This document shows positions 10,014 to 17,537 of a DNA stretch of 64,000 nucleotides, one piece after another (position 1 is the stretch's first letter; each line of letters begins with the position of its first letter). Source of the DNA: Oscillibacter sp. MSJ-31 (GTDB taxonomy: Bacteria > Bacillota > Clostridia > Oscillospirales > Oscillospiraceae); assembly GCF_018918025.1 (NCBI RefSeq), contig NZ_JAHLPT010000002.1, forward strand, positions 186,001 to 250,000, written 5' to 3'. The position numbers and the translations under genes were made by a program. The notes below the pieces were generated by a model. The model was not told the DNA's origin and searched no databases. It was given only the letters and a program-made list of their open reading frames with translations.

Positions 10014-11027
10014 ATGAATGTCATAGGAAAAGACGTAATACATAAGTCCATGGGTATCGGGACGATAGCAAAACTGGACGGCAACACGATGCTCGTCCAG
10101 TTCAAGACTAAGGATGTAAAATTCATTTATCCAGATGCCTTTAAGCAGTTTTTGGCATTTATAAACCCTAATGACGCCGAGGAAATGGCGATTGAATTAT
10201 CCACTATTGATGAGCAAAAAAAGGCAGCGCTATCTGCGAGACTTTCGACACCAACAGACTTCAGTATCAACAAGGTGCAAGAACGCAAGCGCGATGCAAA
10301 ACCGAACATCGCATTCAAGTGCAACTTCTGCGATGGTGGCATTGAAAAAAATGGCATCGGTTTCAACGGTGTTTGTAGTGATGCTATAATCTATAACAAC
10401 ATCAAAGTTGAGCAAAAGACATGGTGTTGTTCCGATGATTGCGCCTGCCTTCAGTTTTTGAACGGGGAGATTTCCCGCGAGGACCTGGTTAACATGGTTG
10501 ATAGTGGCGAGTTAATTTGCTATGAAAGCCAGATGCTGAAAAAATGGAAGGCTATGGCTGGCATCATTCAACATGGAGACCGAAAGGGGCAGCCAATGCA
10601 TTTGAATAGTGTTCAAACCAATAGCCTTTGCATTCTGACATCTCGAGAACCATATTCAGCTGAAGAAGACCGATTCATATTTGCAGTCTTCCTTGTAGAC
10701 CAGACATACGATGGCGATGATTTGGATGAAGGATATGTCTCCACGAAGTCTAAATTTAAGATTCAACTAACATCGGAGCAAGCACACCAGCTTCCTTTTT
10801 GGAAATACCACGCAAATGGAAAACAGCCCGAAATACCTGCATGGAACTCTGGCCTGCACCGGTATATTACTGATGAACAGGCTGCCCAAATACTTCGGGA
10901 CATAGTCAAAATCAAGATTGGCACAGAAGAGGAAGCTCTCACCAAGGAATTCTTCGACACTTTCTGCTCCATCACCAAAATTGATGCTAATTCTCTTTCT
11001 CAACCAAACGGAGCCCTCTGCCGCTAG
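10014..11027 (+). CDS. unknown protein with Tudor-like N-terminus and cysteine cluster
   Basis: 337 residues, function not recognised. The N-terminal 45 residues (GKDVIHKSMGIGTIAKLDGN, then MLVQF and FIYPDAF) resemble the small beta-barrel at the end of UvrD/PcrA-type helicases. Residues about 100-150 hold a CxxC (KCNFCDGG) followed by CSD, WCC, DDC and AC cysteines, suggesting a zinc-binding fold. Ribosome site GGAGG. It is the last gene of the same-strand defence block and follows the Nudix gene by 62 bp, so it may be an accessory or sensor subunit. Confidence 0.55.
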   Translation: MNVIGKDVIHKSMGIGTIAKLDGNTMLVQFKTKDVKFIYPDAFKQFLAFINPNDAEEMAIELSTIDEQKKAALSARLSTPTDFSINKVQERKRDAKPNIAFKCNFCDGGIEKNGIGFNGVCSDAIIYNNIKVEQKTWCCSDDCACLQFLNGEISREDLVNMVDSGELICYESQMLKKWKAMAGIIQHGDRKGQPMHLNSVQTNSLCILTSREPYSAEEDRFIFAVFLVDQTYDGDDLDEGYVSTKSKFKIQLTSEQAHQLPFWKYHANGKQPEIPAWNSGLHRYITDEQAAQILRDIVKIKIGTEEEALTKEFFDTFCSITKIDANSLSQPNGALCR

Positions 11028-11070
11028 ATTATAAGCCTGCCATTCTGTCCGTATGGCGCGCCACTACTAT

Positions 11071-11769
11071 TTACTGCTTCGAGTTATCATCAATCGGTCC
11101 CCTCCTAAGCTCCCGCTTGTACTTATAATAGGTATTCCTTGCAAGGCCAGTGAGCACCATGACCTCAGCATCGTTAAGGCTGCCATTGAAGTCCCTGGAG
11201 TGCTTGAGGATAATCTGCTTCTTCTCTAAGCTCTTCTTGGTGACGATCTCACTTCCTCGCCTGCGGCCGATTTGCTTCCCTGCCAGTTTTGCAGTGACAA
11301 GGCCTTCCTTGGTGCGCTGATGCAGATCCTCCACTTCTTTCTCAGATTGTTCAAAGGCCAACTTGATTTGTTCCTTGGCCAGAGCCATGAGGTACTTGTT
11401 GACGCCCTCCAGAATGAAATCCACATTGCTGCCAGTGAGCTGAACATTGTTCTCCAGCGCCTTTTTATAAGTCTCAGTATTGATGTGGGGCTCTTTCAGG
11501 AAAACCAGAACGACTCCCATGTTATAAAGTCGCTCATACTCGGCAAACCCCTCCTCAGCGTTTCCACTCATTCGAGAGACACTATCAAAAATGATCCAGT
11601 CACCAGACTTAATGATCTTCATGAGTCTCAACCACTCCTTGCGATCCATTCGCGTTCGTGTAAAGATCTCCTGAATGATGACCGCATCAGGATACTCTGC
11701 CTTGATGTTCCGGATCTGGCGCTCGATCACCTGTTTTGGCTTCGAGATCCGACAATAACCATATTTCAT
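11071..11769 (-). CDS. serine recombinase, resolvase/invertase type
   Basis: The start is the ATG at 11769, which has AGGAGG 6 bases upstream; an in-frame ATG 30 bases earlier is less likely. 232 residues. The catalytic N-terminal domain begins MKYGYCRIS, with the Y-x-R-x-S serine. A coiled region rich in Glu/Lys follows, and a C-terminal helix-turn-helix (DAEVMVLTGLARNTYYKYKREL). The small size suggests intramolecular resolution or inversion rather than large-serine integration. It closes the defence block and faces it convergently. Confidence 0.88.
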   Translation of the reverse strand: MKYGYCRISKPKQVIERQIRNIKAEYPDAVIIQEIFTRTRMDRKEWLRLMKIIKSGDWIIFDSVSRMSGNAEEGFAEYERLYNMGVVLVFLKEPHINTETYKKALENNVQLTGSNVDFILEGVNKYLMALAKEQIKLAFEQSEKEVEDLHQRTKEGLVTAKLAGKQIGRRRGSEIVTKKSLEKKQIILKHSRDFNGSLNDAEVMVLTGLARNTYYKYKRELRRGPIDDNSKQ

Positions 11770-11816
11770 TGCTGCCTCCTCAGTATTGATATAAACCATC
11801 GTTCAAAATGCGATTG

Positions 11817-11969
11817 TTAGAACCGGCCGTTGCAGCCGTTTCCAACCAAAAGATTGATACTATTTTGAACACCGGTTATTTTGATACTACTTTTATCCAA
11901 TTCCATCAGTTGATCGGACTCAATGATTGAAAGCTCCGTGTAGGCAGTCCGATTCTCCGGCTCTTTCAT
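11817..11969 (-). CDS. possible 50-residue small protein upstream of resolvase
   Basis: An uninterrupted ATG-TAA frame of 50 codons on the resolvase strand, ending 47 bp before the resolvase start. The product starts MKEPENRTAYTELSIIES and ends NLLVGNGCNGRF. There is no convincing ribosome site (GTGAG close to the ATG). No family recognised. It may be a leader ORF or chance. Confidence 0.3.
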   Translation of the reverse strand: MKEPENRTAYTELSIIESDQLMELDKSSIKITGVQNSINLLVGNGCNGRF

Positions 11970-12285
11970 AACTCACTGTGCGGTGGGACTGCTCAATCCG
12001 AGCGGTCCCACTATGATTGCCTTGATGAAGGAAGAATTCTAGGATCTTGAAGTATTTCTTGACAATTTGCTCCTAGGCGAGAGAAATGAGCTTCATAACA
12101 GAGATCTTCATATGATCCTCACAGGCTCCCGCCTCTCTATGACTATATACGGTCATGGAGAGTATTGGACAACATCGTTTCCCCATGTAGGATTCTTAGC
12201 CGGATAGAAATTTTCATTGAAGCAACAATGATTTATGCTCTTGAATGTGCCGACAGAATACTAATGATTTTTAACTACAAGTTGA

Positions 12286-12314
12286 ATGACAAACCCGGAA
12301 ATATGTGCTATAGT
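12286..12314 (+). promoter_or_regulatory. sigma-70 type promoter for small ORF / Xre-tRNA transcript
   Basis: ATGACA (12286-12291), 17-bp spacer, TATAGT (12309-12314). The about 315 bp to the left, from 11970, hold no recognisable gene. Confidence 0.6.
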
Positions 12315-12361
12315 ACCCTTAGAAACCAAGAACAACTACTTTACAGAAAGGACACCGTACC

Positions 12362-12496
12362 ATGAAGAACATTTCTTCCGCTATCTTCTATATGAGCGAA
12401 TGGCAGGCTATCTTCCAGTGCGAGGAATATAGTCGCTGCGAAGCACGCCCATATCAAGATAAGCAGAAGAACATGATTGGAATGAGTACCTGTTAG
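12362..12496 (+). CDS. small ORF between promoter and terminator (leader candidate)
   Basis: 44 codons with a promoter 48 bp upstream and an AAAGGA ribosome site about 9 bases before the ATG. The peptide starts MKNISSAIFYMSEWQAIFQC and contains four cysteines. A strong intrinsic terminator follows 44 bp after the stop, ahead of the Xre gene and tRNA cluster. The arrangement promoter, short ORF, terminator, operon resembles a transcription-attenuation leader, but it could be an independent small protein. No family recognised. Confidence 0.4.
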   Translation: MKNISSAIFYMSEWQAIFQCEEYSRCEARPYQDKQKNMIGMSTC

Positions 12497-12540
12497 CCTG
12501 GTTGAGAAATCTGCCGGGAACTCCTTCCCTGAACGATTGA

Positions 12541-12575
12541 AGCCGCTTGTCTTGATTCAGACAAGCGGCTTTTTT
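12541..12575 (+). terminator. intrinsic terminator / possible attenuator
   Basis: Inverted repeat AGCCGCTTGTCT / AGACAAGCGGCT around a 6-base loop, followed by a run of T. It separates the small ORF from the Xre-tRNA transcript. Confidence 0.85.
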
Positions 12576-12618
12576 GCGTCCACGGACGCCAACCATTCAG
12601 AGAAAGGAGGTGCCTGAG

Positions 12619-12855
12619 GTGGGTTTTCCGACAATCAACTTAGCGCGCACCGGTGCGAACATCGTTCGGCTGCGCAAAGCGGCAGGTCTTACCGTACACG
12701 ATCTGCAAGCTGTGTTCGGCTTCAATTCCCCACAAGCCATTTACAAATGGCAGAATGGGACTGCGCTGCCGACGGTAGACAATCTAATCGTTCTCGCAGC
12801 TCTGCTGCAAGTACGAATTGATGATATTCTCATTACGGACAACGCAGTTGCCTAA
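12619..12855 (+). CDS. Xre-family helix-turn-helix regulator
   Basis: The GTG at 12619 is chosen because AGGAGG lies 8 bases upstream; another in-frame GTG overlaps that site. 78 residues, essentially one HTH_3 domain (IVRLRKAAGLTVHDLQAVFG, then PQAIYKWQNGTALPTVDNL). A hairpin (GCGGGAAG/CTTCCCGC, 12858-12878) and then the first tRNA gene follow within 28 bp. Regulator and tRNA cluster are probably one transcript, which makes it a candidate controller of the tRNA genes. Confidence 0.8.
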   Translation: MGFPTINLARTGANIVRLRKAAGLTVHDLQAVFGFNSPQAIYKWQNGTALPTVDNLIVLAALLQVRIDDILITDNAVA

Positions 12856-12882
12856 ATGCGGGAAGTTCAGCTTCCCGCCCAT

Positions 12883-12959
12883 GGTCCGCTCGTCTAAATG
12901 GTAAGGACACAGCCCTTTCACGGCTGCAATGACCGGTTCGAGTCCGGCGCGGATCTCCA
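12883..12959 (+). tRNA. tRNA-Glu (anticodon TTC)
   Basis: Acceptor GGTCCGC/GCGGATC pairs, anticodon stem CAGCC/GGCTG with loop CTTTCAC, CCA encoded at the end. Oddities: base 73 is T and the outermost T-stem pair is A-C. First of eight closely packed tRNA genes. Confidence 0.85.
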
Positions 12960-12965
12960 AAATAC

Positions 12966-13039
12966 TGGGATATGGCCAAGCGGCTAAGGCACCGGCCTTT
13001 GACGCCGGCACCGTGGTTCAAATCCAACTATCCCAGCCA
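12966..13039 (+). tRNA. tRNA-Gln (anticodon TTG)
   Basis: Acceptor TGGGATA/TATCCCA, anticodon loop CTTTGAC, encoded CCA. The T-stem CGTGG/CCAAC has two mismatches (C-C and G-A), so the fold is weaker than a normal chromosomal copy. Confidence 0.8.
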
Positions 13040-13040
13040 T

Positions 13041-13117
13041 GATACGGTACTCAAGAGGTTTAAGAGAGCAGCTTGCAAAACTGTTATTCGTCGGTTCGAA
13101 TCCGACCCGTATCTCCA
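13041..13117 (+). tRNA. tRNA-Cys (anticodon GCA)
   Basis: Acceptor GATACGG/CCGTATC, perfect T-arm GTCGG-TTCGAAT-CCGAC, loop TTGCAAA giving anticodon GCA, encoded CCA. Base 73 is T, as expected for cysteine tRNAs. The anticodon stem has a C-A mismatch next to the loop. Confidence 0.72.
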
Positions 13118-13120
13118 TCT

Positions 13121-13197
13121 GGTGCCTTCGTCTAATTGGTTAGGACGCAAGCCTCTCAAGCTTGTAATGCTGGGTTCGAGTCCCGCAGGCATCACCA
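13121..13197 (+). tRNA. tRNA-Glu (anticodon CTC)
   Basis: Acceptor GGTGCCT/AGGCATC, anticodon stem CAAGC/GCTTG with loop CTCTCAA, encoded CCA. The outer T-stem pair is a C-C mismatch. Second glutamate isoacceptor of the cluster. Confidence 0.82.
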
Positions 13198-13206
13198 TCA
13201 TCATAC

Positions 13207-13281
13207 AGGGGTATAGTTTAACTGGAAGAGCAGCGGTCTCCAAAACCGCCCGTGGGTGTTCGAGTCGCCCTACCCCTGCCA
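13207..13281 (+). tRNA. tRNA-Trp (anticodon CCA)
   Basis: Acceptor AGGGGTA/TACCCCT, anticodon stem GCGGT/ACCGC with loop CTCCAAA, T-arm GGGTG/CGCCC, G73 and encoded CCA. Confidence 0.88.
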
Positions 13282-13285
13282 ATAT

Positions 13286-13361
13286 TGGGGTGTCGCCAAA
13301 TGGTCAAGGCACCGGTCTCTGACACCGGCATTTGTTGGTTCAAGTCCAGCCACCCCAGCCA
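13286..13361 (+). tRNA. tRNA-Gln (anticodon CTG)
   Basis: Acceptor TGGGGTG/CACCCCA, anticodon stem CCGGT/ACCGG with loop CTCTGAC, T-arm GTTGG/CCAGC, encoded CCA. Only 4 bp from tRNA-Trp. Confidence 0.87.
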
Positions 13362-13366
13362 TATTT

Positions 13367-13452
13367 GGAGAGTGAACCCAGAAGGTCTGGGGACCGCCCG
13401 CTAAGCGGATCGCACCGCACGGTGTCAGATTCGAGTTCTGCGCTCTCCGCCA
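13367..13452 (+). tRNA. tRNA-Ser (anticodon GCT)
   Basis: Class II tRNA with a long variable arm (GCACCG-CA-CGGTGT), acceptor GGAGAGT/GCTCTCC and encoded CCA. The anticodon loop reads CCGCTAA, so position 33 is C instead of the near-universal U, and the outer anticodon-stem pair is A-A. It may be specialised or partly degenerate. Confidence 0.78.
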
Positions 13453-13455
13453 TAT

Positions 13456-13543
13456 GGGTCAGTGCGCATAGATGGCGATCGCAGCGGTCTGTAAAACCGT
13501 GACAAGAGAAACATCGTTGGTTCAATTCCAACCTGACCCACCA
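13456..13543 (+). tRNA. tRNA-Tyr (anticodon GTA)
   Basis: Class II tRNA: acceptor GGGTCAG/CTGACCC, anticodon stem GCGGT/ACCGT with loop CTGTAAA, long variable arm, T-arm GTTGG-TTCAATT-CCAAC, A73 and encoded CCA. Last gene of the cluster. Confidence 0.88.
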
Positions 13544-13546
13544 ATA

Positions 13547-13579
13547 AGGGGATGCTCTGAGAAGGGTGTCCCTTTTGCT
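13547..13579 (+). terminator. probable terminator of tRNA cluster
   Basis: AAGGGGA and TCCCTT form a stem after tRNA-Tyr, followed by TTTTGC. The stem is imperfect. Confidence 0.55.
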
Positions 13580-13623
13580 TTCTAAGATGAAATGCTACAA
13601 TGGTCGAAACGATATAAAAGAGC

Positions 13624-13652
13624 TTGACGCGCCCTATTTAATAGGGTAACAT
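13624..13652 (+). promoter_or_regulatory. promoter with palindromic operator in spacer
   Basis: TTGACG (13624-13629), 17-bp spacer, TAACAT (13647-13652). The spacer contains the perfect palindrome CCCTATT-T-AATAGGG (13632-13646). A repressor bound there would exclude polymerase, so the downstream helix-turn-helix gene is probably autoregulated. Confidence 0.75.
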
Positions 13653-13710
13653 ATAGTTGAATAGAGGTGTAGGCTGCAATTAAATGAAAATCATAGAAAG
13701 GAGATTTGAG

Positions 13711-14022
13711 ATGAGCGCCTTTGATAAAATCAAGTTAGGTTTGGAAGAAGCAATTGCATACGAAAAGGGAGAACTTCCTGCAAAAGTAACGAAACTATCC
13801 ATTACCCCAGTTGAAAAATATAAGGCTGATGAAATTAAGCGTATAAGGAACAGCACAGGCCTCACGCAGAGATCCTTTGCTGAATACATGGGTGTTTCAA
13901 TCAAGACAGTGGAAGCGTGGGAGTCTGGTCGAAACCACCCGGAAGGATCAGCGTGTCGATTGCTTTCTTTGACTAAGGCAGACCCGCTTTTTCCACAGAA
14001 AGCAGGCATAGTAATCAGATAA
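13711..14022 (+). CDS. HigA-like helix-turn-helix antitoxin/regulator
   Basis: The start is the ATG after AAAGGAG; an upstream ATG at 13684 lacks a site. 103 residues. The N-terminal 40 residues carry a short strand segment (LPAKVTKLSITPVEKY), then a canonical HTH (ADEIKRIRNSTGLTQRSFAE, then MGVSIKTVEAWESGRNHPEG). This layout is that of HigA2/MqsA-type antitoxins. No toxin gene sits beside it, so it is either an orphan or a stand-alone regulator. Confidence 0.8.
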   Translation: MSAFDKIKLGLEEAIAYEKGELPAKVTKLSITPVEKYKADEIKRIRNSTGLTQRSFAEYMGVSIKTVEAWESGRNHPEGSACRLLSLTKADPLFPQKAGIVIR

Positions 14023-14048
14023 CAGTGACATAGAATGTATATGATAAA

Positions 14049-14080
14049 GGGCCATCACGTATAACGTGATGGCCCTTCGG
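14049..14080. terminator. bidirectional terminator
   Basis: Perfect 12-bp repeat GGGCCATCACGT / ACGTGATGGCCC with a 3-base loop, between the convergent HTH gene and the CCA-adding enzyme gene. Confidence 0.85.
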
Positions 14081-14098
14081 CGCTTTTATATGAGCTTT

Positions 14099-15433
14099 CT
14101 AATCCGCGTTATGCTCTTGAGCATATGACAGCAGTGGCCCTCGTTCATTCGGTATTCTTTCTTCCAAAACGGCATCCAGGCAGGACTGTAAAGCCAGACC
14201 GATCTGTTTCCCCTTGAAACCCATCGCCATTACATCATTTCCATTGATAGCAAGATCTCTGAGGGTAAAGCAGCTACTGTCTTCCCGTAAGAGCTCATCC
14301 ATCACGGCATTTGCTTCCTTAAAAATATCAACGCGGGAATGGTAGCTTTCGGACAGGCCGAGTGTATCTGCCCGATGCAGTTCAATTAGCTGTCTGGCCG
14401 CTTCTTCTCCATGCTTGCTTAAAAGACGCTTGATGAGCTTTCGATCTGCTGTGATTGGCATATCATGATACCGAATCAGACGAAGGATGCGTTCTCTTCC
14501 GGCATTATCAAAACGCAGGCGGGAGAGAATCGCTTCGGCGAAGGCAGTACTCTTTTCAGCGTGTCCGAAGAAGTGTCCAACGCCATCCGCTCCAATCGAA
14601 AAGCAGGAAGGCTTTCCAATATCATGCAGTAATGCCGCCCAACGCAGTACCGGCGCAGGAGTAATACTATCGACCACAAGGATCGTATGATTCCAGATGT
14701 CCTTATTATGATGCGGATTCCTTTGCTCAAACCCGAACATTGGCCGGATCTCCGGAATAGCCACAGCGATCACATCCGCAAATTCCCTTAAGATCGCCGC
14801 AATGCCGGGGCCGCAAAGCATTTTCGTAAGTTCCGTCTGAATGCGTTCAGCGGCAATGTCTCTGAGCAGGTTCTTATTGCGATGAATTGCGGAAGCCGTT
14901 GCCTCATCAATTTCCATTCCATAGACAGACGAAAAGCGTAGCGCTCGCAGCATACGAAGTCCATCCTCCTGAAAACGGCGGTCAGGATCTCCCACGCAGC
15001 GAACAATGCCATTCTCAATATCCGCCTTTCCTCCCACCAGATCCACAACACCGTCTTTGGGACTATACGCCAATGCATTCATGGTGAAGTCCCTGCGCTC
15101 CAGGTCATCCTTCAAACTACGCGTAAAACTGACGGAATCAGGGTGGCGATGATCCGAATAGTCCCCATCAATGCGATACGTTGTGATCTCAATAGGCTCA
15201 TGGTCGATCACCACTGTGACGGTTCCATGCTTCAGACCGGTTTCGATAAGATGGTAGTCAGAAAACACAGCTTCAACTTGTTCCGGCAGCGCGTTTGTGG
15301 TAATGTCCCAGTCCTTGGCGGGGCTACCGTCTCGAACATAGTCCCGCACAGCGCCTCCGACAAGGAATGCCTCATATCCGGCTGCATCGAGCAGTAAGAA
15401 CACAGTATTTACTTGTGGTGGCAATTTCATCAT
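14099..15433 (-). CDS. cca: CCA-adding tRNA nucleotidyltransferase
   Basis: 444 residues. The class II nucleotidyltransferase head shows FLVGGAVRDYVRDG and KDWDITT (metal-binding DxD), then RRDFTMNAL and EDGLRMLRALRF, which are the nucleotide-selecting motifs of CCA enzymes. An HD domain (RWAALLHDIGK, FFGHAEKS) follows, as in many bacterial forms. The enzyme builds or repairs the 3' CCA of tRNAs. All eight tRNAs of the nearby cluster already encode CCA, so its role here is more likely end repair. Third gene of the rtcB-rlaP-cca operon, 3 bp after rlaP. Confidence 0.92.
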   Translation of the reverse strand: MMKLPPQVNTVFLLLDAAGYEAFLVGGAVRDYVRDGSPAKDWDITTNALPEQVEAVFSDYHLIETGLKHGTVTVVIDHEPIEITTYRIDGDYSDHRHPDSVSFTRSLKDDLERRDFTMNALAYSPKDGVVDLVGGKADIENGIVRCVGDPDRRFQEDGLRMLRALRFSSVYGMEIDEATASAIHRNKNLLRDIAAERIQTELTKMLCGPGIAAILREFADVIAVAIPEIRPMFGFEQRNPHHNKDIWNHTILVVDSITPAPVLRWAALLHDIGKPSCFSIGADGVGHFFGHAEKSTAFAEAILSRLRFDNAGRERILRLIRYHDMPITADRKLIKRLLSKHGEEAARQLIELHRADTLGLSESYHSRVDIFKEANAVMDELLREDSSCFTLRDLAINGNDVMAMGFKGKQIGLALQSCLDAVLEERIPNERGPLLSYAQEHNAD

Positions 15434-15436
15434 GGT

Positions 15437-16192
15437 TCAGCACTCCAATACACTGAGGAAAAGACGGTTCAGTTCATCCCACTCCTTCACAACTTCGCGG
15501 GGATATTGCTCAATTTGCGACTTCACCTCGGTAATGCTCATTTCCAGATACTCATTGAGAATATCGATTCTTGGGATCATCTTAACCTCAGGAGAGTTCA
15601 TCTTGAGGTCGAGCAGGTCTCTGACTGTGTCCTTGAGATACGCAGGGAGCTGGCTCTCCATCAACTCCTCAAATTTCATCGGAGGCGGTGTTTCCGTCTC
15701 AAGGATCCAGCGGCAAGCCAGGATCGGCCGAAGCACATAAAAGTACTTCTTCGCTTTGACCAAATCAACTTTGAGATATTCTCGATAGTTGCCTTCTGCC
15801 ATGTGCAAATAGTGCCACAGTCCACTTTTGGAAGAGAAATAGTGTTGCATGATCGGCTTGAACTGTTCAGCAAACGGCGTGGTCTTGTAGATGATGGGAG
15901 AAGAAAACCATTCAAATACCGTCGGGTTGGAGTTGTGGAGCAGCTTCAGAGTTTTATCGACATCCCAACCGTTGATGTCTAATACATCGTTGATTGGCAG
16001 CTCGATCACATCGCGTGAACGATTCAGTTTGAGATAGCTATCCTTGTCGCGCACATAAATGAATCGCACATCATAGTCGCTGTCCGGTGAGGCAAAGCCC
16101 CATGCACGGCTTCCAGACTCCACCGCAAGCAGAATGCGGCAGTTCTCACGCTGCTCAATTTCCAGTAGTTTTTCTTTGATCAATGCTTCCAC
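15437..16192 (-). CDS. rlaP: RlaP-type nucleotidyltransferase
   Basis: 251 residues, GTG start with GAAAGGCGG upstream. The N-terminal ESGSRAWGFASPDSDYDVRF is the polymerase-beta-type GS...DxDxR motif of the RlaP (RNA-ligase-associated, PF10127) family. Family members occur beside RtcB or other RNA ligases and are thought to add or process nucleotides at RNA ends. Position between rtcB and cca supports that role. Substrate not shown by sequence. Confidence 0.85.
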   Translation of the reverse strand: MEALIKEKLLEIEQRENCRILLAVESGSRAWGFASPDSDYDVRFIYVRDKDSYLKLNRSRDVIELPINDVLDINGWDVDKTLKLLHNSNPTVFEWFSSPIIYKTTPFAEQFKPIMQHYFSSKSGLWHYLHMAEGNYREYLKVDLVKAKKYFYVLRPILACRWILETETPPPMKFEELMESQLPAYLKDTVRDLLDLKMNSPEVKMIPRIDILNEYLEMSITEVKSQIEQYPREVVKEWDELNRLFLSVLEC

Positions 16193-16214
16193 GGTGAAAC
16201 ACCGCCTTTCTGTT

Positions 16215-17417
16215 TTAATCTGCCGCCTTAAAGTTGTAAACAGGACGAATCCTCTGAACGATCTCAGCAGTCGGTTCTATCTGACTTACGATTTCGTCCA
16301 TACTCTTATAAGCCATTGGGGATTCATCCAGCGTCTCCGGCAGCACGCAGGTCGTGTATACCCCTTCCATCTCCTTCTGAAACTCCTCCATGGAGAGAGC
16401 GTTGAATGCTGTGCGGCGGCTCATCAGTCGCCCGGCACCATGCGGAGCGGAGCAGTTCCACTCCGCGTTTCCCTTGCCAATGCAAATCAGGCTTCCATCT
16501 CGCATATTGATCGGGATCAGCAGCTTTTCGCCCATTCGGGCAGAAACAGCGCCTTTACGCAGAATCATAGCGTCCGTATCAATATAGTTGTGGATGGTGG
16601 TAAATACATCGACGGGAGTAAGTCCCAAACCGGTTAGGATCACATCTACCATTGCCTTTCGATTGAGCACTGCAAATCTCTGCGTCAGCTTCATGTCATG
16701 GATATAATCATCAAACAGCTTGCCCTCGACATAAGCTAAGTCCTTCGGGATGCTCAGTTCATGCTCTTTTTTGAGTGCCTTGATCGTCTTCTGGATCTCC
16801 TTGAATCGGCCCTCTCTTTTCAATTGCTCAATGATCATCGCTACCTGATACTGTGCACCGCCCCACAAAGCACGCCGGCCTTCGTCTTGATAGAAACCGG
16901 CAACTTCGGTACCCAGATGTCTGCTGCCGGAGTGGACAACTAAAAACAGCCGCCCGTCTTCCGAACGATCCACTTCGATGAAATGGTTACCGCCGCCAAG
17001 CGTTCCAATACTACGCATTGCACGGTTGAGGTTGACCCGGTCTGCGCAGCGCAGCTGCGCTAAGTCGATCTCATGATTCAAAGCATGAGCGGAATCTCTC
17101 ACCTCGCGGCCGTAAGGAATCTCTTTGCGGATCAGCGCATCCAAACGGTCAAAATCAATATCTCGTTCAGCTAACTCCACGGTCTCCATACCGCATCCAA
17201 TATCGACGCCGACCATGCCCGGAACGATCTTATCCTGAATGGTCATCGTTGTACCAATCGTGCAGCCCTTGCCTGCGTGGACATCGGGCATAATTCGAAT
17301 CTTGCAGCCAGCAAATTCTTTCTGATCGCAGACGGACTGAATCTGAGTGCGAGCCACATCTTCCAACTCCAGGGTATAACAAAGTGCAGTATTATATAAG
17401 CCTTCTATCGTTACCAT
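16215..17417 (-). CDS. rtcB: RtcB RNA-splicing ligase
   Basis: 400 residues, full length. Hallmarks: RIMPDVHAGKGCTIGTT, VGVDIGCGMET, GTLGGGNHFIEV, VVHSGSRHLG and the catalytic-histidine region APHGAGRLMSR. RtcB joins 2',3'-cyclic phosphate and 5'-OH RNA ends using GTP and Mn2+, the ends produced by anticodon nucleases and other ribonucleases. It is the first gene of rtcB-rlaP-cca, with its own promoter and a terminator separating it from the Ro60-like gene. Confidence 0.96.
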   Translation of the reverse strand: MVTIEGLYNTALCYTLELEDVARTQIQSVCDQKEFAGCKIRIMPDVHAGKGCTIGTTMTIQDKIVPGMVGVDIGCGMETVELAERDIDFDRLDALIRKEIPYGREVRDSAHALNHEIDLAQLRCADRVNLNRAMRSIGTLGGGNHFIEVDRSEDGRLFLVVHSGSRHLGTEVAGFYQDEGRRALWGGAQYQVAMIIEQLKREGRFKEIQKTIKALKKEHELSIPKDLAYVEGKLFDDYIHDMKLTQRFAVLNRKAMVDVILTGLGLTPVDVFTTIHNYIDTDAMILRKGAVSARMGEKLLIPINMRDGSLICIGKGNAEWNCSAPHGAGRLMSRRTAFNALSMEEFQKEMEGVYTTCVLPETLDESPMAYKSMDEIVSQIEPTAEIVQRIRPVYNFKAAD

Positions 17418-17443
17418 AGTAGTTTCCTTTCGTCTTACTTCCT

Positions 17444-17472
17444 ATTTTACGGATAGTCCCCGTTAATTGCAA
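17444..17472 (-). promoter_or_regulatory. promoter of rtcB-rlaP-cca
   Basis: On the minus strand TTGCAA (17472-17467), 17-bp spacer, TAAAAT (17449-17444), 27 bp before the rtcB start. Confidence 0.7.
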
Positions 17473-17487
17473 CAACTCTCTTGGTTG

Positions 17488-17524
17488 CAAAAAAGGAGGC
17501 AATAGCCTGTTAGCTACCGCCTCC
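17488..17524 (-). terminator. terminator after Ro60-like gene
   Basis: On the minus strand GGAGGC and neighbouring bases pair with GCCTCC across a short loop, followed by TTTTTT. Confidence 0.85.
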
Positions 17525-17537
17525 TGCAACAGTGTAC

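Noticed and set aside
11272-11820. 182-residue ORF antisense to the resolvase
   Set aside because: Shadow of the serine recombinase gene, which has clear catalytic motifs.
12165-12365. 66-residue ORF overlapping the leader promoter
   Set aside because: It runs across the promoter and has no ribosome site; the 44-codon ORF at 12362 fits the signals better.
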